From: Deltaproteobacteria bacterium
GTDB lineage: Bacteria > Desulfobacterota > Deferrimicrobia > Deferrimicrobiales > Deferrimicrobiaceae
Assembly: GCA_021824125.1 (NCBI GenBank)
Contig: JAKALO010000009.1
Coordinates: forward strand, 1-40,484
Direction: 5' to 3'
DNA length: 40,484 bases
The translations under genes were made by a program, and so were the position numbers. Every line of letters begins with the position of its first letter. Position 1 is the first letter of the stretch. The notes below the pieces were generated by a model. The model ran no database searches, had not been told where the DNA came from, and saw only the letters and a list, made by a program, of their open reading frames with translations. Below are positions 26,131-34,634 of this stretch, one piece after another.

Positions 26131-26619
26131 TTATTGTTCCTGAACGCCGGGTGGACCGCAGCGACCTCTGCCATGCCTCTCCCGATTCGGCCCGCAATCT
26201 CCCCTGCCTCCTCCGGAGCGCCTAATATTCCTGTTTCTGCACGAGGGACATTCGGGTGGCCTACCGGTTCCAAAAGGAACCTCCCATGTGTGCTCGCAGT
26301 CGTAACACTTGAATTGCCTCGCGGAAGCTTTCATCTCGACGTTACCTCCTTCGATTTTCAGCGCTTTCCCGCCAAGTAGCGCATCCGCCACTTTTCTTCT
26401 TGCGGATTCCACGATCCTGCCGAAGGTCTGACGGGATACGTTCATCCTTGCCGCCGCGTCCTCCTGGTACAAACCATCGAGATCAGCCAGCCTTATCGCT
26501 TCCAACTCGTCGACTGTCACCTCGACTTCCTCGAGAAGGGAAACCGGTATCCCTCTCGGTTTGAAGTAGACGGCCTCAGGGGAACACCCGACATGTCTGC
26601 ATATTTTCGGCCTCGCCAC
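26131..26619 (-). CDS. DUF134 family DNA-binding regulator
   Basis: The 162-residue protein is read from GTG 26619, chosen because GGAGG sits 7 nt upstream and the family starts ARPKICR. The N-terminal half is the DUF134 sigma-factor-like helix-turn-helix (VDELEAIRLADLDGL, then QEDAAARMNVSRQTFGRIV). The C-terminal half has a zinc-ribbon pattern (CYDCEHTW and CPSCRNR) and a glycine/arginine-rich tail with two more cysteines. DUF134 genes often lie by iron-molybdenum cofactor/NifX-like genes; none is visible here. A 29-bp palindrome over its promoter suggests autoregulation. Confidence 0.88.
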   Translation of the reverse strand: MARPKICRHVGCSPEAVYFKPRGIPVSLLEEVEVTVDELEAIRLADLDGLYQEDAAARMNVSRQTFGRIVESARRKVADALLGGKALKIEGGNVEMKASARQFKCYDCEHTWEVPFGTGRPPECPSCRNRNIRRSGGGRGDCGPNRERHGRGRCGPPGVQEQ

Positions 26620-26646
26620 TGTCAAGCCTCCGGGTTGTGTTATTGG

Positions 26647-26690
26647 CATACGCCTATAAACAATATGGGCATATGATCATAATCTGTCAA
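26647..26690 (-). promoter_or_regulatory. DUF134 promoter with 29-bp palindromic operator
   Basis: On the minus strand TTGACA (26685-26690) is followed after 17 nt by CATATT (26662-26667), a good sigma-70 pair. An imperfect palindrome at 26647-26675 covers the -10 element: left arm CATACGCCTATA, 5-nt spacer, right arm TATGGGCATATG. The arms are complementary at 10 of 12 positions. The site is well placed for repression by the gene's own HTH product. Confidence 0.6.
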
Positions 26691-26832
26691 GAGAATAATT
26701 GTCCCGCATCCCACTTCGGTCCTCGAATCCCTAACTTGTTCTACAGGGGCACGCGCTCAACACCTTGTTCGCCTCGCGCATCGCCAGGTCCGTTCCGCCG
26801 GAATGAATACTTCCCGTAAGCCCCTCATCGGA

Positions 26833-26838
26833 TAAAAT
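26833..26838 (+). promoter_or_regulatory. Possible -10 of the aldehyde dehydrogenase operon
   Basis: TAAAAT lies 73 bp before the ATG at 26911, with a weak -35 candidate (TTCCCG, 26811-26816). The region 26691-26910 holds no gene that I can support. A strong ribosome-binding site (AAGGAGGAG) precedes 26911. Confidence 0.3.
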
Positions 26839-26910
26839 AGAGACGCCGAGCATATTCCGAAGCGGAGGCAGGAGTGGAAATTATGAACGGAATAATACAA
26901 GGAGGAGACC

Positions 26911-28350
26911 ATGGCTGAGAACGTCGTGGCAAAGTCTTACCGGCTGCTGGTCGACGGGAAATGGGTGGATGCCATGGAGAAGATGCCGGTCATCGACAAG
27001 TACACAGGCGAGATTATCGGGACCGTACCCGTGGCATCCCGGGAGATGGTGGGCCAGGCCATAGGCGCCGCGCACGCCGCCTTCCCCGAATGGTCGCGCA
27101 CTCCGGCGCACCGGCGGTTCCGGATCCTCGAGAAGGCGAGCCAGCTTATCGCTAGGCGCCAGGAAGAGATCGCCGCGATCATCTGCAGGGAGGCGGGCAA
27201 GGCCTGGAAATATTCCGTGGGAGAGGTCGCGCGGGCCGTCGAGACGTTCCAGTTCTCCGCGGAAGAGGCGAAGAGGATACACGGCGAGACGGTGCCGATG
27301 GATGCGAGCACGGCGGGCGAAGGGCGGATCGGGTTCTACACGCGTACCCCCGTGGGGGTCGTGGCGGCGATCTCGCCGTTCAACTTTCCCCTGAACCTCG
27401 TCGCCCACAAGGTGGGACCGGCGCTGGCTGTGGGGAACACGCTGGTGCTCAAGCCGGCGTCCACGACGCCTCTGACCGCCGTTCTCCTCGCGGAGATCCT
27501 CGAGGAGGCCGGCGTGCCGCCGGGGGTCTTCAACGTCGTCGTCGGCTCCGGGGGGACGGTCGGGGAGTGGCTGACGGTCGACCCGAGGGTGGCCAAGATC
27601 TCCTTCACGGGGAGCCCGCCGGTGGGCGAGGCGATCATCCGGAAGGCGGGCTTGAAAAAGATCACGATGGAGCTCGGTAACAACTCGGGGACGATCGTCG
27701 AGCCGGACGCCCGGCTGGACGACGCGGTCCCCCGGTGCGTCCTCTCCGCTTTCGCCAACTCCGGCCAGGTATGCATCTCCCTGCAGCGGCTCTACGTCCA
27801 CCGGTCCGTCGCGAAGGAGTTCACCGCGCGTTTCGTCGACGCCACGTTGAAACTCAAGGTCGGGAACCCCCTGGAGAAGGACTGCGACGTCGGTCCGATG
27901 ATCGACGAAGGGGAGGCGAAGCGGGCGGAGGAGTGGATAAGGGAGGCCGTCGCGGAGGGCGCGAAGGTCCTGGCCGGAGGGAAACGGGAAGGAAGGGTTG
28001 TTTATCCGACGGTGTTGACCGACGTAGGGCCCGGGATGAAGGTGATGTGCCAGGAGGTGTTCGCCCCGCTCGTCTCGATCTGCAGGTACGACTCGTTCGA
28101 AGAGGCTGTACGCCTGCTCGACGACTCGCCGTACGGGCTCCAGGCGGGAGTCTACACGAACGACATACGGAAGGCGATGTACGCGGTGGACCGGATCAAC
28201 GCGGGCGGCGTGATGATCAACGACACCTCTATATTCCGGGTCGACCACATGCCCTACGGCGGAAACAAGATGAGCGGCCTGGGGCGGGAGGGGGTCCGGT
28301 TCGCCTGCGAGGAGATGACGAACATCAAGATGGTGGTCATAAAGCCGTAG
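26911..28350 (+). CDS. NAD(P)-dependent aldehyde dehydrogenase
   Basis: This 479-residue protein of the ALDH superfamily has the Rossmann segment SPFNFPLNL and VLKPAS, the FTGS coenzyme motif, general base E254 in MELGNNSG and nucleophile C288 in NSGQVCIS. The usual ELGGK/ELGGN is changed to ELGNN, but the glutamate is kept. It oxidises an aldehyde to the acid; substrate specificity is not readable. It heads a run with a complete 2-oxoacid/acetoin-type dehydrogenase complex. In acetoin operons an acetaldehyde dehydrogenase occupies a similar place. Confidence 0.93.
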   Translation: MAENVVAKSYRLLVDGKWVDAMEKMPVIDKYTGEIIGTVPVASREMVGQAIGAAHAAFPEWSRTPAHRRFRILEKASQLIARRQEEIAAIICREAGKAWKYSVGEVARAVETFQFSAEEAKRIHGETVPMDASTAGEGRIGFYTRTPVGVVAAISPFNFPLNLVAHKVGPALAVGNTLVLKPASTTPLTAVLLAEILEEAGVPPGVFNVVVGSGGTVGEWLTVDPRVAKISFTGSPPVGEAIIRKAGLKKITMELGNNSGTIVEPDARLDDAVPRCVLSAFANSGQVCISLQRLYVHRSVAKEFTARFVDATLKLKVGNPLEKDCDVGPMIDEGEAKRAEEWIREAVAEGAKVLAGGKREGRVVYPTVLTDVGPGMKVMCQEVFAPLVSICRYDSFEEAVRLLDDSPYGLQAGVYTNDIRKAMYAVDRINAGGVMINDTSIFRVDHMPYGGNKMSGLGREGVRFACEEMTNIKMVVIKP

Positions 28351-28420
28351 GGTTCCGGCTATGATGTAATGAACGATGTGGTCCGGCGGATCGGGACGCC
28401 GGCGATCGTGCGAGGAGCCG

Positions 28421-29791
28421 ATGAAGCAATTCGACCTGGTGGTGATCGGCGCGGGGCCGGGAGGATACGTCGCGGCGATCCGGGGCGCCCAGTTGGGCAT
28501 GCGTGTCGCGGTCGTCGAGCGCGGCAGGCCGGGAGGCGTCTGCGTCAACTGGGGGTGCATCCCCTCCAAGGCGATTCTGGGCTGCGCGGGCCTGTACGAG
28601 GAGATGAGGAATGCGGCCGCCTACGGCATCTCCTGCCAGGGGCTCTCCGTCGACTTCCCCGAGGTCATCCGGCGGAGCCGGAAGATCGCCGACCGGATGT
28701 CGCGCGGGGTGACCTACCTTTTCAGGAAGAACGGCATAGAGCTGATCGCCGGGGACGCGAAGATCGCCTCGCCCGGCAAGGTCAGGGCGGGAGACGTGGA
28801 GATTTCCGCGACCCATATCCTCGTGGCCACCGGCACGGCGGTGCGCGGCCTTCCCGGGATAGAGCCGGACGGGAAAACCGTCCTGACGAGCGACGACGCG
28901 CTGGCGCTGGAGACTCTTCCCCGCTCGGTCGCCGTTCTGGGCGGCGGGGCGGTCGGCGTCGAGTTCGCCTACGTCTACCGCGCATTCGGGGCGGAAGTGA
29001 CGGTCGTCGAGATGATGGACCAGCTTCTCCCCCGGGTGGACAAGGAGGTTGCGGAGGAGCTCGCGAAGTCGTTCCGCAAGCAGGGGATCCGGGTTATGAC
29101 CTCGGCTTCGGCCAAGGGGTTGGACAAGGCGACGGGGACGCTCACGGTCTCCTCCGCCGGGAAGGACGAAGCGCTCGCCGCCGAAAAGGTGCTGGTCGCG
29201 GTGGGCCGCAAGCCCCTCGCAGCCGGGATGGGGCTGGAGGAATGCGGGGTCCAGCTGGAACGCGGGTTCATCAAGGTGGACGAGCGGTTCCGGACGTCCT
29301 GCGAGGGAATCTACGCGGTCGGCGACGTCATAGGCGGTATGCTCCTGGCGCACGAGGCTTCGGCGGAAGGCGTTGCGGCGGTGGAGATGATGGCGGGGAT
29401 CGCGACACGCCGCCCGGATCCCGACAGGATGCCGGCCTGCATCTACTGCCGGCCCGAAGTCGCGACTATCGGGCTCTCCGAGGAGGAGGCGCGCCGGCGG
29501 GGGATCCCCGTTAAGGTGTCGAAGTTCCCGTTCGCGGCGCTCGGACGGGCGGTGGCGACGGGGCACACCGAGGGGTTCGTGAAAATGGTGGCGGAGGATA
29601 AGCACGGGGAGGTGATCGGCTGCCACATCATCGGCCACGGGGCGCCGGACCTCATATCCGAGCTTTCGCTCGCCCGGACGGTCGAGGCCACGTTCCGCGA
29701 GATCGGCAGGACCGTCCACCCCCACCCGACCCTGCCGGAGGCGATCCGGGAAGCGGCGTTAATGCTGGGTGGCGAGGCGATCGACATCTGA
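28421..29791 (+). CDS. lpdA: Dihydrolipoamide dehydrogenase (E3)
   Basis: The 456-residue flavoprotein starts at ATG 28421 behind AGGAG. It reoxidises dihydrolipoyl-E2 with NAD+. FAD-binding GAGPGGY is at the N-terminus and the redox-active disulfide is C41/C46 in GGVCVNWGCIPSK. The NAD-binding GGGAVGVEFA lies mid-protein, and the C-terminal HPHPTLPEA contains the active-site histidine. It is placed first in the order E3-E1alpha-E1beta-E2, unlike the more usual E1-E2-E3. Confidence 0.95.
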   Translation: MKQFDLVVIGAGPGGYVAAIRGAQLGMRVAVVERGRPGGVCVNWGCIPSKAILGCAGLYEEMRNAAAYGISCQGLSVDFPEVIRRSRKIADRMSRGVTYLFRKNGIELIAGDAKIASPGKVRAGDVEISATHILVATGTAVRGLPGIEPDGKTVLTSDDALALETLPRSVAVLGGGAVGVEFAYVYRAFGAEVTVVEMMDQLLPRVDKEVAEELAKSFRKQGIRVMTSASAKGLDKATGTLTVSSAGKDEALAAEKVLVAVGRKPLAAGMGLEECGVQLERGFIKVDERFRTSCEGIYAVGDVIGGMLLAHEASAEGVAAVEMMAGIATRRPDPDRMPACIYCRPEVATIGLSEEEARRRGIPVKVSKFPFAALGRAVATGHTEGFVKMVAEDKHGEVIGCHIIGHGAPDLISELSLARTVEATFREIGRTVHPHPTLPEAIREAALMLGGEAIDI

Positions 29792-29806
29792 AGCGGCGGA
29801 GGGGGT

Positions 29807-30778
29807 ATGGACGAGCGGAAGGAGCGGGAACTCTATTTCTGGCTTCGCCTGATCCGGGAGTTCGAGGACCGTGTCTCCGCGCTGGACAAGCAGGGGAAGG
29901 TCCAGGGCGGCGTCTACTCGGGGAAGGGGCAGGAGGCGGTGACGGTCGGGGTCTGCCACGACCTGCGGGCCGACGACTGGGTCTTCCCGCTGCACCGTGA
30001 CCTCGGCGCGTTCCTCGTGAAGGGGGCCGACCCCGGCCGGCTGATGGCGCAGATCCTGGGGAAAAGGGACGGCTTCGCGAAGGGCAAGGACTCCTTCCTG
30101 CACGGCGGGGATTTTTCCCACGGCATCTTCGGGGCGACGTCGATGCTGGGAGCGACCCTGCCGGTCGCGGTCGGCTCCGCCTACAAGTTCAAGGTCCGGA
30201 AGGAGGACCGGGTCGCGATCGCCTTCTTCGGGGAGGGGGCGAGCTCCCGGGGCGACGTGCACGAGGCGATGAACTTCGCCGGGGTCCACAAGCTGCCCGT
30301 CGTCTTCGTCTGCGAGAACAACTTCTACGCCTATTCCACGCCGAACGAACTGCAGTTCGCGGTCGAGGACGTCGCGAGCCGGGCGCAGGGGTACGGCTTC
30401 AAGGGGGAGGTCTGCTCGGGTAACGACCTCCACGCGGTGATGAAGGCGGCGGGGAAGGCGATTCACCGCGCGCGCGGCGGGGAGGGCCCGACGTTCCTGG
30501 AGTGCAAGACGTACCGGTACCACGGCCACTCGGAGCACGACCGGGCCACCTACCGGACGGAAGAGGAGCTGGTCACGTGGGAGAGCCGGGACCCCGTCGA
30601 GCGGTGGGAGACCTACCTCGGGAAGCGCAAGTACGACATCGCTTCCATAAAGACGGAAACGACGGAGCGGGTGAGGAAGATCGTCGACGACGCGCTGGCG
30701 TTCGCGGAAGGTTCCCCGCTGCCGGAAGGGCCGGAGGCGATGGAAGATCTCTACGCCACGCCGGTCACGGAGGGATAG
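29807..30778 (+). CDS. Thiamine-diphosphate dehydrogenase E1 component, alpha subunit
   Basis: This 323-residue E1 alpha subunit of a heterotetrameric 2-oxoacid (PDH/acetoin type) dehydrogenase has the thiamine diphosphate motif running from FGEGASSRGDVHEAM to CENN. The usual GDG is GEG here. The HGHSEHD segment near the C-terminus and the GGDFSHGIFGATSMLG region fit the fold. It decarboxylates the substrate and passes the acyl group to lipoyl-E2 with the beta subunit. Pyruvate, branched-chain oxoacids and acetoin are all possible substrates. A strong GGAGGGGG-type ribosome-binding site precedes it. Confidence 0.92.
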   Translation: MDERKERELYFWLRLIREFEDRVSALDKQGKVQGGVYSGKGQEAVTVGVCHDLRADDWVFPLHRDLGAFLVKGADPGRLMAQILGKRDGFAKGKDSFLHGGDFSHGIFGATSMLGATLPVAVGSAYKFKVRKEDRVAIAFFGEGASSRGDVHEAMNFAGVHKLPVVFVCENNFYAYSTPNELQFAVEDVASRAQGYGFKGEVCSGNDLHAVMKAAGKAIHRARGGEGPTFLECKTYRYHGHSEHDRATYRTEEELVTWESRDPVERWETYLGKRKYDIASIKTETTERVRKIVDDALAFAEGSPLPEGPEAMEDLYATPVTEG

Positions 30779-31753
30779 ATGCTGGTCACCTACATCCAGG
30801 CGATCAACCAGGCGATGCACGAGGAGATGGCGCGCGACGACAACGTTTTCCTGCTCGGCGAGGACGTCGGCGTCCTCGGGGGCGCCTTCAAGGCCACGGA
30901 CGGGATGCTGGCCAGGTTCGGCAACGAAAGGGTCGTCGACACCCCGATCTCGGAATCGCTCATCGTGGGCGCGGGCGTCGGGATGTCCATACAGGGGATG
31001 CGGCCGATCCTGGAGATGCAGTTCATCGATTTCATTTCGTGCGGGTTCGACCAGATCGTGAACATGGCTGCGACGCTCCGGTACCGGCACGGGGGGCAGA
31101 CCGCCTGCCCGATCGTCGTCCGGGGGCCCTGCGGCGGGGGGGTGCACGGGGGGCTGTACCACTCCCAGAACCCGGAGGCCTGGTTCTTCCACGTGCCCGG
31201 CCTGAAAGTCGTGGCCCCGGCAACCGCCTACGACGCGAAGGGGCTTCTGAAAAGCGCGATCCGGGACGACGACCCGGTGATCTACCTGGAGCACAAGTTC
31301 CTCTATCGACGCATCAAGGAGGATATCCCCGAATCCGAGTTCGTGGTCCCCATCGGGAAGGCGGCCCTGCGCAAGGAGGGGAGGGACCTGACGGTGATCG
31401 CCTACGGCTCCCCCGTCCACGCCGTGATGAAGGCCGCAAAGGACATGGCGAAGGAGGTCGACATCGAGGTGATCGACCTCCGGACACTGCTTCCACTCGA
31501 CTGGAAGACGATCCGCGCCTCGGTGGGCAAGACGGGGAAGGTCCTGATAGTCCACGAGGCGCGGCGCACCGGCGGGATCGGCGGGGAGATCGCCGCCCGC
31601 ATCGCGGAGGAGCTGTTCGAATCACTGGACGGACCCGTGATGCGGGTCGCCGCCAGGGACACGCACAACGCCTTTTCGGCGCCGCTCGAGGAGTACATAC
31701 TGCCGAACCAGGAGAAGATCACGGAAGCGATCCGGAAACTTGCTTCGTATTAG
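30779..31753 (+). CDS. Thiamine-diphosphate dehydrogenase E1 component, beta subunit
   Basis: The 324-residue E1 beta starts directly after the alpha stop. Characteristic segments are LLGEDVGVLGGAFKAT, DTPISESLIVGAGVGM, the MQFIDFISCGFDQIVN helix, the VRGPCGGGVHGGLYHSQNPE loop with active-site histidines and the C-terminal VIDLRTLLPLDW. It pairs with the alpha subunit to bind thiamine diphosphate. It is intact and of normal length, and its direct abutment indicates coupled translation. Confidence 0.95.
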   Translation: MLVTYIQAINQAMHEEMARDDNVFLLGEDVGVLGGAFKATDGMLARFGNERVVDTPISESLIVGAGVGMSIQGMRPILEMQFIDFISCGFDQIVNMAATLRYRHGGQTACPIVVRGPCGGGVHGGLYHSQNPEAWFFHVPGLKVVAPATAYDAKGLLKSAIRDDDPVIYLEHKFLYRRIKEDIPESEFVVPIGKAALRKEGRDLTVIAYGSPVHAVMKAAKDMAKEVDIEVIDLRTLLPLDWKTIRASVGKTGKVLIVHEARRTGGIGGEIAARIAEELFESLDGPVMRVAARDTHNAFSAPLEEYILPNQEKITEAIRKLASY

Positions 31754-31773
31754 ATGGGAAAGGGGATCGTGAT

Positions 31774-33126
31774 ATGCGCATCGACGTCGTGATGCCCCAG
31801 CTGGGGGAAAGCGTGATCGAAGGGGTGGTGGCCAAGTGGCTCGTCAAGGCGGGCGACGCCGTGGCGAAGGACCAGCCGCTGGTGGAGATCTCCTCCGACA
31901 AGGTGGACGCCGAGATCCCCTCTCCCGCGGCCGGGGTGGTCGTGGAGATCCTGGCGAAGGAGGGGGATACGGTCCCCGTGCTCGCACCGATCGCCCGGAT
32001 CGAGACGGAGAAGACGGCGGCCGCACCGCCCCCGGAGGCGGCTCCCCCGAAAGCCCCCTGGGACGAGGAGACAGAGGGATTTCCCGGCGCGATGGCCCGC
32101 CGGACCGGCCCCCCGCTTCCAGCGCCGCCCCGGGTGGAGCCCGTCGCCCCGCCCTCTCCTCCGGAACCCTCCCCGGAGGGGCCCAGGATACGGGTAACGC
32201 CCGTGGTCGCCCGGATGGCGCTCGAGCATTCGCTCGACCTCTCGAAGATCCCCGGGACCGGGATCGACGGGCGCGTCAGCAAGAGGGACGTAGAGGATTT
32301 CCTCGCCCGCGGCAAGACGGCGGCTGCGGCTCCGGCCGCACCACCCAGACCTCCCCCCGCGGCGGCCCCTTCCCCTCCGCCACCGGTACCTCCCCCACGT
32401 CCGGTCGGGGACTTGTCCGCCGAAGCGGCGACCGCCGCCAAGGAGGACCAGGTGATCCCCTTTACCCCGATCCGGAAACGGATCGCGGAACATATGGTGA
32501 TGAGCAAGCGTACATCCCCGCACGTCCACACGTTCGCCGAGGTGGACATGCGCGAGGTGGCGGCGTACCGCGAAGCGAAAAAGAGGGAAGGGATCTCGCT
32601 GACCTACCTCCCGTTTGTCCTCCTCGCGACGGTCCGCGCGATCCGGGAGTTCCCCATGATGAACGCCACCGTGGTCGGCGAGTCGACCGTCATCAAGAAG
32701 GCGATTAACATCGGCGTGGCGGTGGACACCTCCAGGGGGCTCATCGTGCCCGTCATCCGGGATGCCGACAAGATGACGCTCCGGGAAATCTCCGGGGCCG
32801 TGGAGGATTTCGCGTCCAGGGCCGCCACGCACAGGATAATGCCGGACGAGCTCGCGGGGGGGACGTTCACCATCTCGAACCCGGGCCCCAAGGGAAACCT
32901 GTTCGGGACGCCGATCCTCAACCAGCCCCAGGTAGGAATATTGAGAATGGGACAGGTCGTGAAGAGGCCGGTCGTGGCGAAGCTGGACGGCGAGGACGCC
33001 ATCGTCATCCGGCCGATGATGTACCTCGGGCTGGGGTACGACCACCGCGTCGTCGACGGGGTAGCGGGGAACGGCTTCCTCTTCAGGATCCGTGAGATAC
33101 TGGAGGGGTGGGAGTTTTCCGAATAG
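31774..33126 (+). CDS. Dihydrolipoamide acyltransferase (E2)
   Basis: The 450-residue E2 core protein starts at ATG 31774. It has one lipoyl domain with the modified lysine K43 (SSDKVDAEI), a proline/alanine-rich linker, a peripheral subunit-binding domain at about 139-175 (TPVVARMALEHSLDLS through GRVSKRDVEDFL), a second Pro-rich linker and the catalytic domain ending with HRVVDG (H424, D428). It transfers the acyl group to CoA. A single lipoyl domain is common in branched-chain and acetoin complexes as well as many bacterial PDHs. lipB overlaps or follows directly. Confidence 0.95.
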   Translation: MRIDVVMPQLGESVIEGVVAKWLVKAGDAVAKDQPLVEISSDKVDAEIPSPAAGVVVEILAKEGDTVPVLAPIARIETEKTAAAPPPEAAPPKAPWDEETEGFPGAMARRTGPPLPAPPRVEPVAPPSPPEPSPEGPRIRVTPVVARMALEHSLDLSKIPGTGIDGRVSKRDVEDFLARGKTAAAAPAAPPRPPPAAAPSPPPPVPPPRPVGDLSAEAATAAKEDQVIPFTPIRKRIAEHMVMSKRTSPHVHTFAEVDMREVAAYREAKKREGISLTYLPFVLLATVRAIREFPMMNATVVGESTVIKKAINIGVAVDTSRGLIVPVIRDADKMTLREISGAVEDFASRAATHRIMPDELAGGTFTISNPGPKGNLFGTPILNQPQVGILRMGQVVKRPVVAKLDGEDAIVIRPMMYLGLGYDHRVVDGVAGNGFLFRIREILEGWEFSE

Positions 33127-33131
33127 GGGGA

Positions 33132-33764
33132 ATGCGCTTGGATGCCACCTGGCTCGGCCACGTCGAGTACAAGCGGGCGCTGGAGCTCCAGCTGCGGTAC
33201 CTCGATCGCCGGGTGGCGGGCGAGGTCCCGGACACGCTCCTGCTGCTCACGCACCCGCACGTCTACACGATCGGCCGGATGGGCGACGAGGCGAACCTGC
33301 TGGTCCCCGAGGAGTTGCTGGCCGGCGAGGGGATCAGCGTGGAACGGGTCTCCCGGGGCGGCGACATCACCTACCACGGTCCGGGGCAGCTCGTCGGGTA
33401 TCCGATAGTTCTTCTCGCCAGGCCGGACGTCCACCGGTTCGTCCGTTCCGTCGAGGGCGCCCTCATCGCTTCGCTTGCGGAGTTCGGCGTCTCCGCCGAT
33501 CGCATCGACGGGCTCACCGGCGTGTGGGCGGCGCGGAAAAAGATCGCGTCGATCGGCATCGGGGTGCGGAGGTGGGTCACGTACCACGGGTTTGCGCTCA
33601 ACGTGAGCACCGACCTTTCCTATTTCAGGCGGATACACCTGTGCGGCCTCCCGGGCAGGGAGGCCACCTCCGTCGCGGAGGCCTGCGGGCGGGAGATCCC
33701 GATGGACGACGTGCGGGAAGCGGTGGCGCTGCATTGCGACAGGCGCCTGCGGGGGTTCTCGTGA
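33132..33764 (+). CDS. lipB: Octanoyltransferase LipB
   Basis: LipB (210 residues from ATG 33132) transfers the octanoyl group from acyl carrier protein to lipoyl domains such as the E2 next door. Motifs are THPHVYTIGR, SRGGDITYHGPGQLVGYP, the lysine in KKIASIGIG and nucleophile C171 in HLCGLPGREATS. The start is uncertain: GTG 33108 lies inside the E2 gene, ATG 33132 has AGGGGGA touching it, and TTG 33138 has the best-spaced ribosome-binding site. Confidence 0.95.
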   Translation: MRLDATWLGHVEYKRALELQLRYLDRRVAGEVPDTLLLLTHPHVYTIGRMGDEANLLVPEELLAGEGISVERVSRGGDITYHGPGQLVGYPIVLLARPDVHRFVRSVEGALIASLAEFGVSADRIDGLTGVWAARKKIASIGIGVRRWVTYHGFALNVSTDLSYFRRIHLCGLPGREATSVAEACGREIPMDDVREAVALHCDRRLRGFS

Positions 33765-34618
33765 GGCCCATCCCCCCTCCCGTCCGGCCGCCCTGGCTCA
33801 AGGTGCGGGCCCCCTCGGGCGAAAACGTCGAGAAAGTGACGGAGGTGCTTCGCCGGTACGGCCTGCGGACGGTGTGCCGCGACGCGCGGTGCCCCAACAT
33901 GGGGGAGTGCTGGGAGGAGGGGACCGCGACCGTGCTCATCCTGGGGGACACCTGCACCCGAGGCTGCGCGTTCTGCAGCGTCGGGGCGGGTACGCCCCGC
34001 CCGCCCGATCCGTACGAGCCCACACGTGTCGCCTGGGCGGCGGTGGAGCTGGGGTGGAAGCACGTCGTCGTGACCTCGGTCACCCGGGACGACCTTCCGG
34101 ACGGGGGCGCCTTGCAGTTCGTCCAGGTGGTGAAGGAGATCCGGAAGCGGACCGGCAATACTTCCGTCGAGCTCCTCGTGCCGGACTTCGGGGGCAACTG
34201 GGGAGCCCTGCGGAAGGTGGTGGCCGCGCTGCCGGACGTCCTCGCCCACAACGTGGAGACGGTCCCACGCCTCTATCCGGAGTTCAGGAACAAGGCCGTC
34301 TACATGCGGTCGCTGGAGCTGCTGGCGCGCGCGCACGCTTATGGTCCCCGGATCGAGCTCAAATCCGGGCTCATGGTGGGCCTGGGGGAGACCCGCGACG
34401 AAGTGGTTTCCGTGCTGGAGGACCTTTTCTCCGCGGGCGTCCGGTCGGTCACGATGGGGCAATACCTCGCCCCTTCCCGCAGTCACCCGCCGGCCAGGGA
34501 ATACCTCCCGGTGGAGGCGTTTTCCTCCCTCGCGGACACGGCCAGGGAAATCGGGTTCGCGCGGGTCGTCGCGGGTCCCCTGGTCCGAAGCTCCTACAGG
34601 GCCGGAACCGATATGTAG
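33761..34618 (+). CDS. lipA: Lipoyl synthase LipA
   Basis: The 285-residue radical-SAM enzyme inserts two sulfurs into octanoyl-E2. It starts at GTG 33761, overlapping the lipB stop by 4 nt. The auxiliary cluster cysteines are in CRDARCPNMGEC, the radical-SAM cluster in CTRGCAFC, followed by PDPYEP, VVTSVTRDDLPDGG, and the C-terminal RSSYRAG conserved in LipA. It completes a cassette that both makes and lipoylates the E2. Confidence 0.97.
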   Translation: MRPIPPPVRPPWLKVRAPSGENVEKVTEVLRRYGLRTVCRDARCPNMGECWEEGTATVLILGDTCTRGCAFCSVGAGTPRPPDPYEPTRVAWAAVELGWKHVVVTSVTRDDLPDGGALQFVQVVKEIRKRTGNTSVELLVPDFGGNWGALRKVVAALPDVLAHNVETVPRLYPEFRNKAVYMRSLELLARAHAYGPRIELKSGLMVGLGETRDEVVSVLEDLFSAGVRSVTMGQYLAPSRSHPPAREYLPVEAFSSLADTAREIGFARVVAGPLVRSSYRAGTDM

Positions 34619-34634
34619 GGGTGGCGTCCCCCCG

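Noticed and set aside
34614-34634. Terminator between lipA and the convergent cytochrome gene
   Set aside because: GGGG...CCCC can pair but the stem is only 4 bp and no T run follows.
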